A DNA stretch of 64,000 nt, from positions 9,548,001 to 9,612,000 of the forward strand of contig CM114275.1 in assembly GCA_050084515.1 (NCBI GenBank), written 5' to 3'. This stretch comes from Blasia pusilla. Lineage: Eukaryota > Marchantiophyta > Marchantiopsida > Blasiales. Within the stretch, counting starts at the first letter, position 1. Each line of letters starts with the position of its first letter. A program made the translations under genes and the position numbers. Shown here piece by piece: positions 24,940-38,429 of the stretch. The notes below the pieces were generated by a model. That model was not told the DNA's origin, searched no databases, and was given only the letters and a program-made list of their open reading frames with translations.

Positions 24940-25225
24940 GGTTGCACCAAAACAGACAAGTCCTTCCTTAGGATGGACATGTCCACGAACATGGGTTCCA
25001 AGAGGTGGGATCCACATTTTTAGTCCGTGATGGAAGGCAAGGCAAGAATGAGAGGAGCAATGAGCGAGGAGGGAGTGGAGGTAGAGGGAGGAAGATATGG
25101 GGAAGTATGGAAAACGAAGGCAAGTTAGGGGAATGAGAAAGAAGAAAAAGGTGGGGCCCATACGGACAAGTCTTTCCATAAGACGGACATAAGTCCACGG
25201 ACACGGACTTTGTCCACATGCAACC
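24940..25225. repeat. R1 repeat, copy 2 (286 bp)
   Basis: Bounded by GGTTGCA and TGCAACC as in copy 1, with the same internal order, including GGTGGGGCCCATACGGACAAG-type sequence and GTCCACGGACACGGACTTTG. Confidence 0.7.
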
Positions 25226-28200
25226 TTGGACATGGTAAACCACCCAACCCTGTCCCTAAGCACACTCCGAACCCAAACACATTCTTGAGGTTGCAACCAT
25301 CCCAACCCTTGCCCGCTCTCGAATCCCACGGGGATCTTCAATCAGACGGTAAGGCGATACTACCAATTTGACGGTCAAACTGGAAATACTGCCAGTTTGA
25401 CCGAAGATCTGAAAGTAGTGTCATTTTGATGGTCACACTGACGGCCACTGTCAGATCTTTGATGCGATGGTAAGTTCGTCGACCGACTCCTGACTTCCCT
25501 CTCTACCACCTTCCAACTAACTACTATTACCCTCATTTTGCTCAATGTTCTTTTGGCTCTCTGCCCACACTCTTTTCCCTTCCGCCCATGCATGGTGCGA
25601 CTACCTGCCCACCCAAGGTCTTTGGTGGCTACGTGCTCGCCCATGCTCCTTTGCGGCTAGGTGCTCATCTCTTTCCACGATTATTGCTACGTGGGCTTGC
25701 CCACGCTCAACAGAGCTACCGTGTTGTTGTCTTTCTCACGCTCTCTTCCCGACTAGAGCTCTGTCTTCTTGCTTTTTCACTTGGTGCTTTGGTGAATCTA
25801 CGACTTGCATATCTTGTGATTTTGTGCTCATTGCACTTGTTTACTAAAACTAAATTTGGGAACTCCTAGTTGAGACTTAGCGGCTCCTTGTTGAGACTCA
25901 GCAGCGTTGAGATTCTAAGACTAAACGCGGGTGCTACTATGTGAGACTATGCGGCGATGCTTTGTCCTCTCATCTCACCCACATTCATGCTTCTATGTGC
26001 TCTCGTGTTCGCTGTAGCTCCTTACAACTTGTGATTCTTGTAAAACGTGTTGTTGTTACTCGCTCCGCATTGCGGGAATGCAGAGGCAATGAAACTCTTG
26101 CTTGTAGAGGGTGTGTTTGCTTCGGCCTTGGCTCTCGAGCTTGTGCTTGCGTTCCTTGCTGCTCGCTTTCTCTTCTCTGTTACATTCGTGTCCCCGCTCT
26201 CGATCCTCGCCTAACTTGCCATTCTTTCATCAAAAGTAGATCCGCCAGGGGGTTGGGGCTTTTCAAGCGCAGGTTTGTTCCAAGCCTATTGCTGATTTTT
26301 GTCTTTGCATTGGGTGGAGTTGAACTTGGCATGTCTTTTGCTTCTCGATTGATTGATGAGAGTGATTAGAATCTCTCCCGATTGATGAGAGGGTTGTTCC
26401 ACCGAGTGCATGTCTTGGAATCTCAACATCAATCCTCATTTTTTAATCTGCTTCCTTCTCTATAGCTTTGATATGTTCTACACAAATATTGGGAGTTGTC
26501 TTTGCAGAGAAGAGTGTGGAGTTGTCCCAAGTGGAAGAAACGGGAGGTGACTTGGGAGCGCAATTGGAGTGGGAGCTGAACTTGGAACTCTTTCAAATCG
26601 AGAGTTGCTGAAAATAGGAGCTGACTCGGGAGCGCTACTGCAATTGAAGCTAAACGTGAAGGAACGATCAACCCAGGAGCTGTTGGAGACGGGAGGTCAC
26701 TCAAGCTCTTGGAAAAAACTTCAAGTGAGTTGGAGGAATGTCAGTCTGCAAGCTGCTGGCATGGAGACTCAAGAGCTTCTTGAACCTCAAGATGCTAAAC
26801 TTGTGGAGTACCTGTAATCCACAAACCACATATGATTGTTAGAGTAGATTGTGCAGAGACCTAGCATAACGAACTTTGCACACAAATAGAGCTTTGTAAA
26901 TTTTAAGAGAGAACAAAGTTGTAATCATCTAGACACATGAATAAAGCTCTGTATCAACTCCCAATGATAGAAATTTGATTGAAGTAAATGGTTACCTGAG
27001 TAAGTGATTATGTGCGCACTATCTACTCAAGAGTGTCTACTTTGAATGCAATTTATAAATACAATCGACTCTCCATAGTTCTTGAGAGTACAAAAACCCT
27101 AAAAACCATTTCACAACTCTTCGAAAGGGAAAGAGCCTATATCAACAGACCTCCTTTGATACGATTATAACTGTCACCACGAAAAAATTGAAAAGTTCCC
27201 AAAAAAACCATTGTAAGGTATAGCGGCGGTTGCAAGTATACGACCCACAAAAACCCCCCATGAAAACCCTAGAGGGCTCGACAGACAACTACAAAGCTAT
27301 ACTAAGACCCAAAACCAAAGATGAAGTTCATTAGCCAAAATTGCCACATGGCTTAAGGAGAGACGTTTGCACTAGGAGAAGGCATTCTCCCATAATAGTA
27401 TAGATTTGAACATTCTAAAACCAATACACGAGTCAAAATTCATGCATGGATGTTTTAAGGTGGATGGTTGAGTACCATTATGCTACTTGCAAAAGTAGCT
27501 TGTGGATTTCCATGTGCTAGACCATGGTCAGGGCAACGCCATTTATATACATTGTTGAGATTAGACATACGTACAACAAATATAGGAGTTTGGATTTATT
27601 ATTTGCATTAGGTAGTGATTATGCATTTGCACTGTTCATTTGGATAGTCGTGCACTTTACCTCTACACCAACAGCCTGCCTCAAACTTGCCAGATTTTAA
27701 AGGCAATAAGAGAGAAATCAATCTAGGTTGAGATTCATCTACAATTAGAAAGGTAGAAGGAACATATGCAAACTCTTTTTGGAATCATGGCCTCCCTAAT
27801 TTTCACATTGATATTGATCTGATGGAATTGCAACCCCATAACACCACACATGGAGGTGAGCAAACATTCGATTCCCATGATGGTACGAACTAAACATTAT
27901 GATTAAGAAGAAGAAGGATGAACTTAAGGGCAAGACACTGCATGAAGGTATATCTCCTTTCACAAGAAGGTTATTCGCCTCACCTCTCTTTGTGCAGTCT
28001 GGCTTGCATATTTTTTTGCATCTTCCCTATACATTTGCGTGTTGTTGTTGATATATGTAAGCCTGCTTCTTACCATGTTCAAAAGAAGGCAAAATAGATA
28101 AAGATTGGCTCCTCATTTGGTACGTCTGCTAACTTTGACTACGCACTCTATTGTTGGAGGGTTTTACATTCGAGAGCTTACCCTAAAACACAAATACATG

Positions 28201-29500
28201 TTGTTTCAGTGCGCAAGTATGTTATAATGGAAGGCCTATGCGTGAGAAGCAAGCATAGAAACTTCCCAAATATCTCTCAAAGGGCAAGGGGTCGCAACCA
28301 CTAGATAATGTGGACATTAAAAATTCCAAGCACATATTTGTGTACGAAGACCTTCAAGATATACCAAAAAGTGTTTATCTTCAAGGACAATGGAAAGCTA
28401 GGGCCGTGCACGTATTGAGTAACAACATTCCATCAAAATGGTTTGCCAATTGTTTCCTCCATCATCCATATGAAATTGATCGAATGTTGAAGGAAAATGC
28501 CCCTACAAAGACGAGGATCTCCTTCATTCCCAAAAATGAACAAGCTAAGGAGAATGTTGAGGAGTGGAGGTTACGTTGTACTTCACATTCATTAGTGCAG
28601 TGAGCACTTGGGATGCAAAGTACTATTTTTGGAAGAGACGAGAATTACTTGCAAGGTGCCATTTGAGGTTTGTCTAAAAATTTGCAAAGATATGTATCTG
28701 CATAAATTTCCCCAAGTGGAATAGGAGAACGCAAGAGTAGAACCTTGCCATAGGCTTTCCTCAAGGAATTGGCTTTGACCCTCCATAGACACGCATGGCT
28801 TTTCTCTTGAAAATGGATTAAATGTGGAAGCAAGAATCCAGCTGCAAGATGGTTGGATGTAAGATCGCTATTATGGTGGATTCTCAAAAGGAGAGAAAAA
28901 ATAAACAAGTGGTGACTAGTGGTGCGTGTGGGCAGTATCAACCTTCCTTGACATCATTTGATAGTAGAGGTCCTCTTGCCTTGCTAAGTATTTTGTCCAA
29001 TTAAGAGCCCAATCTGTAGGGCAGGTCAAATACCACCGCATTTCGAGCTGAACTCCACCCAGAAAGTTTGCATATGAATTTGCACAAAGTTTTTCATATG
29101 GCAGACTCCCAAGTAAAAGCATTTCCAATTTTGGATGAGAAGCTAGATTCCACATATGTAGGGGTGACCAACCAAGGGACTCGATAGTGCCTTTGGAGAC
29201 TGCGTTGCCAATATGTGAAAAGCAAAAATTTTGAGATCACTACTAATGTTGCAAACCTTATCCCAAAAATCAATCAAATTTGTTGGCCAAAACCCTTGCT
29301 AACAACGTCCAGTTCAAAAGGAAATTTTCCATTGGTTCCAACATTCTTATGGGAAATATGAGGAATACACGACTATGTGGAGATGCGCATAGCATCGTCA
29401 TGATTGGACCTTGGAAACCAAGCAAAATCTTTCCACGTGATGCCAAAGTTATTGGAGTATATGCAAACTATGACCGATATCATCATTCTATGATACTATA
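25226..29500. other. Intergenic, no firm gene
   Basis: Several open frames of 60-150 codons exist on both strands, but none shows a family motif, splice structure or consistent composition. The part from about 28,600 may be the 3' side of the gypsy remnant that follows, but I cannot support that. Confidence 0.4.
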
Positions 29501-29534
29501 TCTTTGGAGGCAAAGATTGAGGTATCTACGCCAC

Positions 29535-30780
29535 TTAATTATATCTTGAGTAGTTGTCCAAGTATAAGTCAACTTTTTTTCTTGCCACTTGATCATGTAT
29601 GAATTCGATGATAGGTAAAGGACATTTATCCTTAATAGTGGCGTGATTCAATGCACAATAATCCATGCACATATGCATCTCCATTGGTACTGGCTTGTAA
29701 GAAGAAAGAATACCTTTCTTCTTACAATCTGGTCCCAATGGACATGCCCATTCACAATATTCCAGTAGATGAGTAATCATGGCTTTTAATAATTTGATTA
29801 CCACCTCAATAACTAGTTTTTCTAAGTTGGGATTCATACTCTAGAATTTTATCCGAATTGGTTTGGCCTTGGTCATCAATAGAATCCTATGGATTTAAAA
29901 GGAAGCAAGAATTCCATTCATTTCATCATAACTCCAAGAAAAAAACTCACCAAGTTCCTTAAGCAAGTGGAGATAAGATGCTACTTTTGTACTAAATAGA
30001 TTAAACCTGAATGAGTTAGGGAACTAGAGGGTTGAAGCTTCTACCTAAAATTTGTCCCTCCAAGGAATGATTTTGTTTTGCTAAGGTGCTCCAACTCATA
30101 CACTTTCTTCGCTTCCTTGTGGAACTCAGAATCCAACCCTTCACGGCAAGGATATCAGTGTTTGGTGGAGGAATCTGATTTGTGTCCTTGGGATAAGAGG
30201 GAAGCTTCGTGTAGCCCCCTTTAGTACCAAGAATGTGGAGACTTGCATCGTTCTAGTTCATACAAATGAAACCCAACTACTTCATAAGAGAATGGAGTAA
30301 TGTTGTGGTTCTTGAAGCTTAAGCACATGAAATGGTTGACAATAACAATTTTTTCACGCCCATATATATTGCTACATAACATACATGAGATACCATACTC
30401 AAACTAGGTCAAAATACATGGATAATTTCGTGCAAGTTATCTTCTTACCTACCTTCATATTGAGACTCCAGTTCTTGAGCACAATCTGTGTAGTGTTGGA
30501 CGGATTCATCTTCTTTTTGCTTGACCTTCCTTATATCCTATTGACTTATCTTAGCCTTTCATTCATTGACATACTCTCAGAGGAGTGCCTCCTTGAGGGC
30601 TTCCCAAATATATACTCAAGGTATCATCCATAGCCATGGATCTAAGATTTCATCCATAAAATCTTTAAACAAAGTACAAATATCTTCACCTTCCGCAACC
30701 TGTGCTAATTTAATAGTAATAATATTAAGGGATCAAGAATTATTATGAATCCTTTTCCATTGTGTACCTTACTCAAGATC
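29535..30780 (-). pseudogene. Decayed Ty3/gypsy pol: protease-RT junction and RT start
   Basis: On the minus strand, broken frames read in order. First come ELGEFFSWSYDEMNGI and IHRI-like segments (30,000-29,880), the typical linker before a gypsy reverse transcriptase. Then a 100-codon frame at 29,837-29,535 has LEYCEWACPLGP, MCMDYCALNHATIKDKCPLP and DLYLDNYSRYN, matching the fingers/palm start of gypsy RT (usual form CVDYRKLN..DHFPLP). Many stops interrupt the upstream part, and the YxDD motif is not found downstream. A 14-bp fold-back at 29,695-29,727 sits inside the RT frame at KKKGILSSY. Confidence 0.7.
29695..29727. repeat. Short fold-back, 14-bp arms
   Basis: TTGTAAGAAGAAAG at 29695-29708, loop AATAC, exact inverse at 29714-29727. 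Confidence 0.7.
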
Positions 30781-31081
30781 ATGGTTTTATAAGTTTGCCC
30801 CTAAGATAGAAAAGTCCATGGACATGGATTGCAAGAGATGGGCCCCATACTTATAGCTCATGGTTGTAAGGGTGGGCAGGGCAATAAGGGGGAAGGAAGT
30901 GGAGGTGGGAGGAGGAAGAAATGAGCAAGTACCGAACAGGAAGGCAAGTAGGGGGAATAAGAAATATGGGGGAAGGTGGGGCCTATTTGCACAAGTACTT
31001 CCATAAGAGTCGATAAGACAGACATAAGTCCATAGCCATGAATATGTCCATATATCAATATGGATTTTTCCATATGCAACC
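30781..31081. repeat. R1 repeat, copy 3
   Basis: Same internal order as copies 1 and 2: a GTCCATGGACATGGATTGCAAG start, a GGAAGTGGAGGTGGGAGGAG middle, then GGTGGGGCCTATTTG and an end in TGCAACC. The left terminus is degraded. Confidence 0.6.
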
Positions 31082-34000
31082 TTGCTCAACAATACTCAAG
31101 TAGCATAGTCATCCCACGATATTATCCATCCATCACAACTCAATAATCTAAAGCTGGAGGAGTTCTTCGTATGACTAGAAGTACTAGTGCAACATGCTAT
31201 TACTCTCTCTTGATTAGTGCTTCTTCACTGGAAGGAAAAGTATCCTTATCGCCTCTTTGATTGCATAGATTCTCAATCATCATATCTTGCTTCATGTTCT
31301 ACTTCTAGTTTACAATCCTAGAATTAAAAATAAAATTTCCAACTCACAGTTCTCAATTGCAATATGGTCATAAAAAAATGTAATGTCTTAGACACTCTTG
31401 CATTACAATGTCCATGGACCTTTACACAAAGGAACACGTGCACTCATTCAATTCAGACATGCAGATTTAGACACTCATTGGGTCTCCAAGTTTGGATCTC
31501 CCCCTCCTCCCCCCTCCCCCCTCCCCCGTGCACGTAGGCCTAAATAGTAAATAGGTATTTTTATTTATTTTACTAAGAGGACAAGGCAAGACTTAAATTA
31601 CTATTCTTCTTAGGATACAACTATCTACTATGTGTCTTAAAAGTATTACTCATTATAAGTTTAGTGATTTCTCTCACATATATTACATATCTTCTCTTTT
31701 CCTAATAGTCCTTATATATTATCCTAATTGCATTCACAACTAGCAAGCACCTTCTACCAATTCCATCCATTTTGTAAGAATTCGGAAAACATCTCTATTT
31801 CATTTGTTCTTCTTCGCTTCCAACCACTTGCCCCCACATCATCCGCTTTCTTCACTTGCTTCCGTGGTTCCCTTGCTACTTCCCCCACATCTAGCTTTCT
31901 TCAATTAATACCAATATTGCTACCAGTATATTTTCATATCTCAAAATCTAGTGTCCCTTTGGCCCTCCATCGCAAGAGCTTGACCTTAACCTCGTCAAAT
32001 TTGGAAACCTTAAGATCCGATGTCTCCTCTCCCTTTTTTGGGAGAACTTCTCCATTGACCTTAGTGAGCCTTTCCTTCCGAATCCTTCCTTGTTTCCTAC
32101 ATTTCTTATTTTGGACTTATCCTTGCTCTAGCTTCAATGTTGACTATTTCTTTAGCCCTAAAAATACCTTACAACATGAAATGTAGTTTCTTATAAAGTA
32201 TTTTGTTTCCATCCAACACTTGAAGTATGATATTCCATGATGCCTTGGTTGTTGTGATAACCCACTCTTTTGAAAATTTTGTAGTTTGGATGTTTTTTGT
32301 ATAGAAATAGGTAAAAGTCTTAAGGAAGGAAGACTAAAGATTGAAGATATCGTAGAATATTGTTTAGGGTATGAATAGAGGAAGAGAAATAGTTGGAAGA
32401 GTACTTGATAAGGCTAGTCAATGAAACTCCATTGAGAAGACAAGAAGATTGCAAGATCAAGGATTATCTTGGAGGAGTGAGAACTGTTGTAAAAGTAGAA
32501 AACAATGAAAGAAGAAGTAAGAGTTCAAGGCGCAGGTGCTTCATGGAGAAGACCACAGTGTGGAAGCTGGCAAAGACTGTCAACGAAGACTTGTAAAAGA
32601 CTTCTTCTTTGCAGCCAAAGTTCCAAAGGAGTCTTCGTGTGAAGATTGTAAGCGAAGAGCGAAGAGCGAAGAACAAAGAATAAAGATCAAAGAGACTTTG
32701 CAAAGATAGGACTGCGAAGATAAGACTATGAAGACAGCGAAGACTGTAGATAATGAGCCGTCGCGGCAGTTTCGAAAGCCGGAAATGGAGCGGTTCAAAA
32801 GGAAGCGGAAATGACTCGCCATGGAAACCAATCAACTTAGGAAGGTGAAGGGTTGGAGAATCTAAAGCAAGGAGGGTAGGATTATCAGTTAGAAATCTAG
32901 ATTAGAATAGGAAGATCAATCAAGAATTGTAAGAGACTATTTAATGAATATAGCAGAAGAGTCTTAGTGGGTTGTGTAAGGAGTTCTTTGGGGATGATCC
33001 AAGCTGAAGAGTCTTGTACTCTCTGAAGCTTGCAATACTTTCTAGTTCTTTCCACTCTTTAATGTAGTAAAAGTGTCTTCTCTCATGCTTTCTGATATGC
33101 GGAGTTGAGTGTAAAATCTTATTGGGTTGTAGTAGGAATGAGAGTTGAGTCTTGTGATTTTGAAATTCCAGAAGATAATAAAGAAGAACGTAGGAAAGCT
33201 GTTAGACAGTGATTAACTTGCCATGACAGATTCTGTTCTGAAAGTAGGGTGAGCCGCCATTCTTGAGGTCTCTTTAAGGTCTTCATGGAGCTTTGTTATT
33301 CAAGATTTGCAAGAGTCTTTGTTTGCACTTGAGAAGAGTCTTTTCCAAGAGGGAAGAAAATCTTCTTCTTTTTTTTACTCGGAGAGACAATGTACTTGTA
33401 GTTAGTCAGTAAAGTTAGTGAAGAAGGAGTTGTTCTTGTTATTTCTTATAAAACCTCTCTTTACTCAAGAAACGGTGATCTCTTGGGAACGAACTTTATA
33501 CTTTTCGCTACAAGAAGTACCTTTTTCCTTTAGATGTACATTACAGTGGTGTTACTTTAGCATGATATTTGGGGGGAGGGGGGACGGCATTTCTTTGGGT
33601 ATGTACTAAAGTTTTTTTCAGTCCACAAGACATCAAAATATTTACAAGGGGGAGATATGGGAGCAAACCGAATTATTGGGTATGTAATAAGACTATCATT
33701 TAATGATATACCTTTCATTCCAAAACATGTCAAAATCCTCATAGGGGAGAAATAGCTAAATTTGAGGGCAAATCTAATTCCTAGGAAATAGAAATACGAT
33801 TCCTTTCATTGCTTTCCAAAACATGTCCAAATAATATAATTTTGGAGGCAAACTTGGTTTCCATCTGACTGTATTAGGGTTCCTTTTATCGAAACATAAC
33901 TTTCTTGATTCACATAATTATGGCTTTCCTTCCGTTATACATCCTATTAAAGTTTTAGGAATGGAAAATTAAGAATACAATGGAAAATTCCTATTCCACC

Positions 34001-34139
34001 AAGTGCTCGTACTTGTCAAATTGTACGTACCATCATATTTCATTAAAAAATTGCATTGGCTTGTCATTAGATGTCATTAGAAAAAAATGTACGTTGGGTG
34101 TAGCAAATAAGAATAAGGATGTAAACCCTAAATCCAAGA
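31082..34139. other. Intergenic, no firm gene
   Basis: Nothing recognised. 31,497-31,527 is a C-rich CCCCTCC tract. 32,640-32,750 is a GAAGA-type low-complexity stretch (GCGAAGAGCGAAGA). Confidence 0.5.
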
Positions 34140-35960
34140 CCTAATTTATGATTTTCCATTTAAAATTCAATCTCTAAGTAGGCATTTGGGGAGTTTTTCT
34201 TTCTCCTTGGTTCCAAGGGCATTGGGGCTTGTTTTGACAAATTTTCAAGATTTATAATCTTATAATTAAAAAAAGGAGGGTCACAAAGAGAAGAAGATAG
34301 AGGAAGAAGAGGATTTAAAGTGGAGGTTTAATTAGCTTTCTTTTGATTTTCTTTTTCATCTAGGGGTGCAATTTGATTCCTTTGGGATCAAAATGCATTG
34401 GGATATGCTTTGAGAAATTTTCATGATTTATGCTCTTGTGCTAAAATAGCAAGGAGTAGAAGAGAAGAAGAAAGATGAAGAAGATAACTGAATCACTTAG
34501 CTTTCCTTGAATCAATCCTTTGTCTTGGAGCATAATTTTATTACAATATTGGATTAGAGTGAAACTCTGTGGACTAGTTTCACGAGAATTCTTCACCAAC
34601 TTGAATGGTCTAGATCTAGACAAATGGCCTTCGAGATGAAACAAAAATCCAAGACCACATTTTTGGTTTTCCACTTTAAACTCAATCTCTAGGTGGGCCT
34701 TTGGAGAGTTTTTTTTCCCTTTAGGTTCTAAAGGCATTGGGGCTTGTTATGATAAATTTTCATGATTTGCACTTTTGGGGCAAAAATAACAAGGCCATGA
34801 ATCCCCATGATGAGCATAAAAAAGGGGAAGGTTCACTTAGGTTTATTTTAATTTTCTTCTTTATCTTAGGGCATAATTTGGTTCCACCATTGGATTATAG
34901 TCAACATTTTTGGGATGGCATCAAACAACGCTTTCACCAACTTGAATGGTTTAGATTTGAACAAATGGCCTTCAGGATTAACTATAAATCCAAGACCTAC
35001 TTTTTGGTTTTCTACTTTAAATTCAATCTCTATGTGGTTATTCGAGAGATTTTTTTCTCTTATAGGTTTCATGGATATGGGGCCTAATGGGGGCATGTTC
35101 TGGAAAAACATCATGATTAAAGTTATTGTGGCTAAAACAATAGGGCCAAGAAGAGAAGAATAAGTTAAAGAGGAAGAAGGACTTAAAGAAGATTTGCTTA
35201 GTTTTCTTTGAAGTTTTTCCTTCATCTAAAGGCATGATCCAATTCCATCGTTGGATTGGAGTGAAACTTTGTAAGGTGGTTCCCCATGATCCCTTAAATA
35301 CCTTGAAGAATTTATATATTGACAAACAACCTCCATGACCAAACTAACAATATAAAACCTTCTTTGTGATTTTCCATCTTAAATTCAATATCTAGGTGGG
35401 CATTTGGAAAAAAAATTACACCTTGGATCCAAAGACATTAGGGCATGTTTTGAAAAAAATTCATGATTTTTTCTTAGGTGGATAAAACAAGAAGGTCGAG
35501 AAGAGAAGAAGAAAGTAAAGAATAAGAAGGGGATTCGAAGGGGAGATTAAATTAGCTTTTTTGAATTTTCTCTTTCATGATGGGGCATTATTTGATTCCA
35601 CTACTTGATTGTAGTGAAAATATGTGGGATGGTGTCACATGATCCTTCTACTAACTTGAACAATTGAGATCTATAAAAATAACCTCCTTGATCAAACTAA
35701 AAATTTAAGATATTCTTTGTGGGTTCTATTTTGAATTCAATCTCTATGGGGGCATATTGAGAGTTGTTTTTTCCTTTGGATTCCATGGGCATAGAGGCAT
35801 CAACTAAGATTTTTTCATGATCTATGCCCTTGTGAGAAAAAGTTGTGCCTTGAAGAGAACCAAGAGGAAGAAGAGGACTTGAAGTGGAGATTCAATTAGG
35901 TTTCTCTAATTTATCTCCTTCATCTTGGGACATGATTTGATTCAACCATTGGATTGGGAT
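34140..35960. repeat. Tandem array, about 355-bp unit, five units
   Basis: The marker TTAAATTCAATCTCTA..TGGGCATTTGG recurs at about 34,156, 34,672, 35,012, 35,371 and 35,726. The last spacings are 340, 359 and 355; the first is longer because of an extra partial unit. Each unit also has CATGATTTATGC, AGAGAAGAAGAAAG, GGCATGATTTGATTCCA and ACTTGAATGGTTTAGAT landmarks. A lone related unit lies at about 54,840-55,060. Confidence 0.7.
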
Positions 35961-36369
35961 CAAGGTCACACATGGATAAAGTTTGTGTCCGTAGACATGT
36001 TCCAGTCCCAAAACTTATGTCCATCCCTAACACAAACATGTCCATTCAAGCTCAAATATGTCACGTCTTTTAGGATGGATCGACAGGTTTATAGTAGAGC
36101 GCCTTCAAGGATATTAGAGGACAACCTCAAGAGGTCAAGGATGACCTATTGAGGCCTCAAGTAATCTACGAGAGCAGCTTTCCCTTCGTTTTAACTAATT
36201 TGGAGCCATTTTTTAATAGATTTGACTTTCCACTTTGGGAATTGGTCCTTGAACCCCTCAAGTAGGTGAAGAGCCAAGGAGGTGACCTACAAGCATAGAT
36301 TACTATGAAGAGAGCTTGGGAGGTAAAGGGGGTATACCCAAGGAGAGAGAGTTTTAGATCTCATTCTCT
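35961..36369 (+). repeat. R3 repeat, copy 1, left half (split by the CACTA element)
   Basis: After a short R1-like scrap (35,965-36,030), the R3 sequence starts at about 36,062 with TTTTAGGATGGAT. It continues through GGAGGTGACCTACAAGCATAG to TCATTCTCT at the transposon edge. It matches the copies at 53,500-54,360 (plus) and 61,000-60,620 (minus). Confidence 0.75.
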
Positions 36370-37523
36370 CACTAGAAGGAAATACATGTTTTAACATTAG
36401 GATACTTACAACTACATCCGATAGCACTACATATACAACTAGTCAGACTTAAAATGCTGACATGTCATGTGTTAGTTTTATTTTATAATTAAGATGAACT
36501 ACAAGGTAATGATATGGCATTAGCATTATATTATTAATAAATTTGATTATGATAATTTTTTATCTTATCATTTTTAAATAACGACATGTCCTACATAGAT
36601 ACTAACTTTAGTTGGTAAAACTAAATGTAGATACAACTAGTTTTAAAAAAATACTAAATAATAAACACGTGTAGGTTTAGGAATCATAATAAATAAATTT
36701 TAAAAAAATATATTTATGTAAATGACATGGACTTTATAATACTAGAACTACAACTAATCTTAGTCTAGTACCAGAAAATGTTATATCACGTGGCTTAAAA
36801 TCATTCGCCAAGAAAACAAGAGTATCATGATACTCCTACGTATATTCGCGGGAGATTTTTTTATGTTTTGATGTAAGATTTGAAAAATATGAACTTATAA
36901 AGTCTCCCACGCATGTACCTTGCCGAAAAGGTAGGAGTTCTACGTGCCAAGTCTTACATACAATCAGGGTCTCTCAGGGGTCTAAGATTATGGGAGGGGC
37001 CAAATTATAAAGTATACGAGCATGCGATATTATGTTTAGGATTTGGAATCGTGATTCCTCTCTCTCGGTATTGTGTGTGGGTAGCTGGAGTGATTGGGAG
37101 GGAAGACTATCTCAATCACTCTCGTGGAAGAGATGGAGAGAAAGTGGTCTCCTACGGCCATGGATTTCTTCGGTTTGCGTGACTGTGGTGGAGGGGTGGC
37201 AGGAAGATTGTGGTGGAGCACACATTTTTTAGAAAGTGTAATGAGATGGATTGTTCGAGTTTGTATTGAGGTACGTTTGCTTCGAAATGCTTGGCTTTGT
37301 CTCTCTCTTATTTAAGCTCTTGGCTTTCAAGCCCTTTTCTTCTCACATTCCCAGACTTCTCTTTGCCTTTCGAATCCTTTCTCCGCCTATCCAACATTTC
37401 TCTCTCGCTAGATTCATATGAGCATCAATTCGAGAATGCTACACTAGTACTCTATTTCATTCCGTTGTGAAAACCCTTCATTTGACATCATAGGAGACAT
37501 CCAAATAGGCTTTTGATGTCTTC

Positions 37524-37643
<120 letters not shown>

Positions 37644-38429
37644 CGCGGGTGCACGTAGAGGAAGGGGTAGTCCCAATAGGCCTCTTGTGTTCATAATTGA
37701 GTTTATATCGTAAGCACAGACAACAACTTTGTATATGGTTGCCTCTCCTCTCCTCGTCTCTATGCTTTGCATATGGTGAGGGCTCTATGGCTCCCAATTC
37801 CGCATCCAACGCATACTTTTCTGTGCATTATGCTTTGGCTCTTGTGATGGGAGGGTGGCGATAGTGGGATGATGTAGCTTCAATCCTATTGATCCTGGAT
37901 TCACACGTTTCATGTGGTTTCACAGATACTGCAACTAGTAGTGGTAGAATGCAAAGCTGGGAGTGAAACTGATCGACCTTTGCGAGAAGGACGATAGCTT
38001 GATTAGAGAGTATGCAATTCTATCCCTCGCTATCAAATATGGAATATCAAAAAGAGGAAAGTTCACATTGTTGATAGTAGTTGCCATCCAAAACAAAGTA
38101 AATATGAAGTGACCCTCTGATGTACGCAAATTTTACCAACAACACCAACCAACCTTTTTTTTCAATGAGATTGTGCATGTGCTTCACAAAATAGATATTG
38201 AGTATTTGGGTTAATTATATCGGTGAATGTCATGGATTACTAGAATGGTGAAGTAATTCGAGTGATTTCAAGTTGTGCATATATGGAAAGGAAAGACCTC
38301 TCGGATCCATGTGGAATTGCTCGCCATGATGAAAAACTTTGGCGAAGAGAAAAGGAGGCAGCAAGGGTCTTAAGGCTACAAAAGCTTTGATGTCCTTGTA
38401 ATGAGTGCAAGGGAATCAAGTTAAGATTC

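Noticed and set aside
25545-26369. Overlapping Cys-rich frames that might be a secreted peptide gene
   Set aside because: No signal peptide with regular Cys spacing, and the frames disagree; composition alone explains them.
31728-32186. 152-codon Ser/Phe/Leu-rich frame
   Set aside because: No motif, AT/CT-rich composition bias explains it, and nothing suggests an exon.
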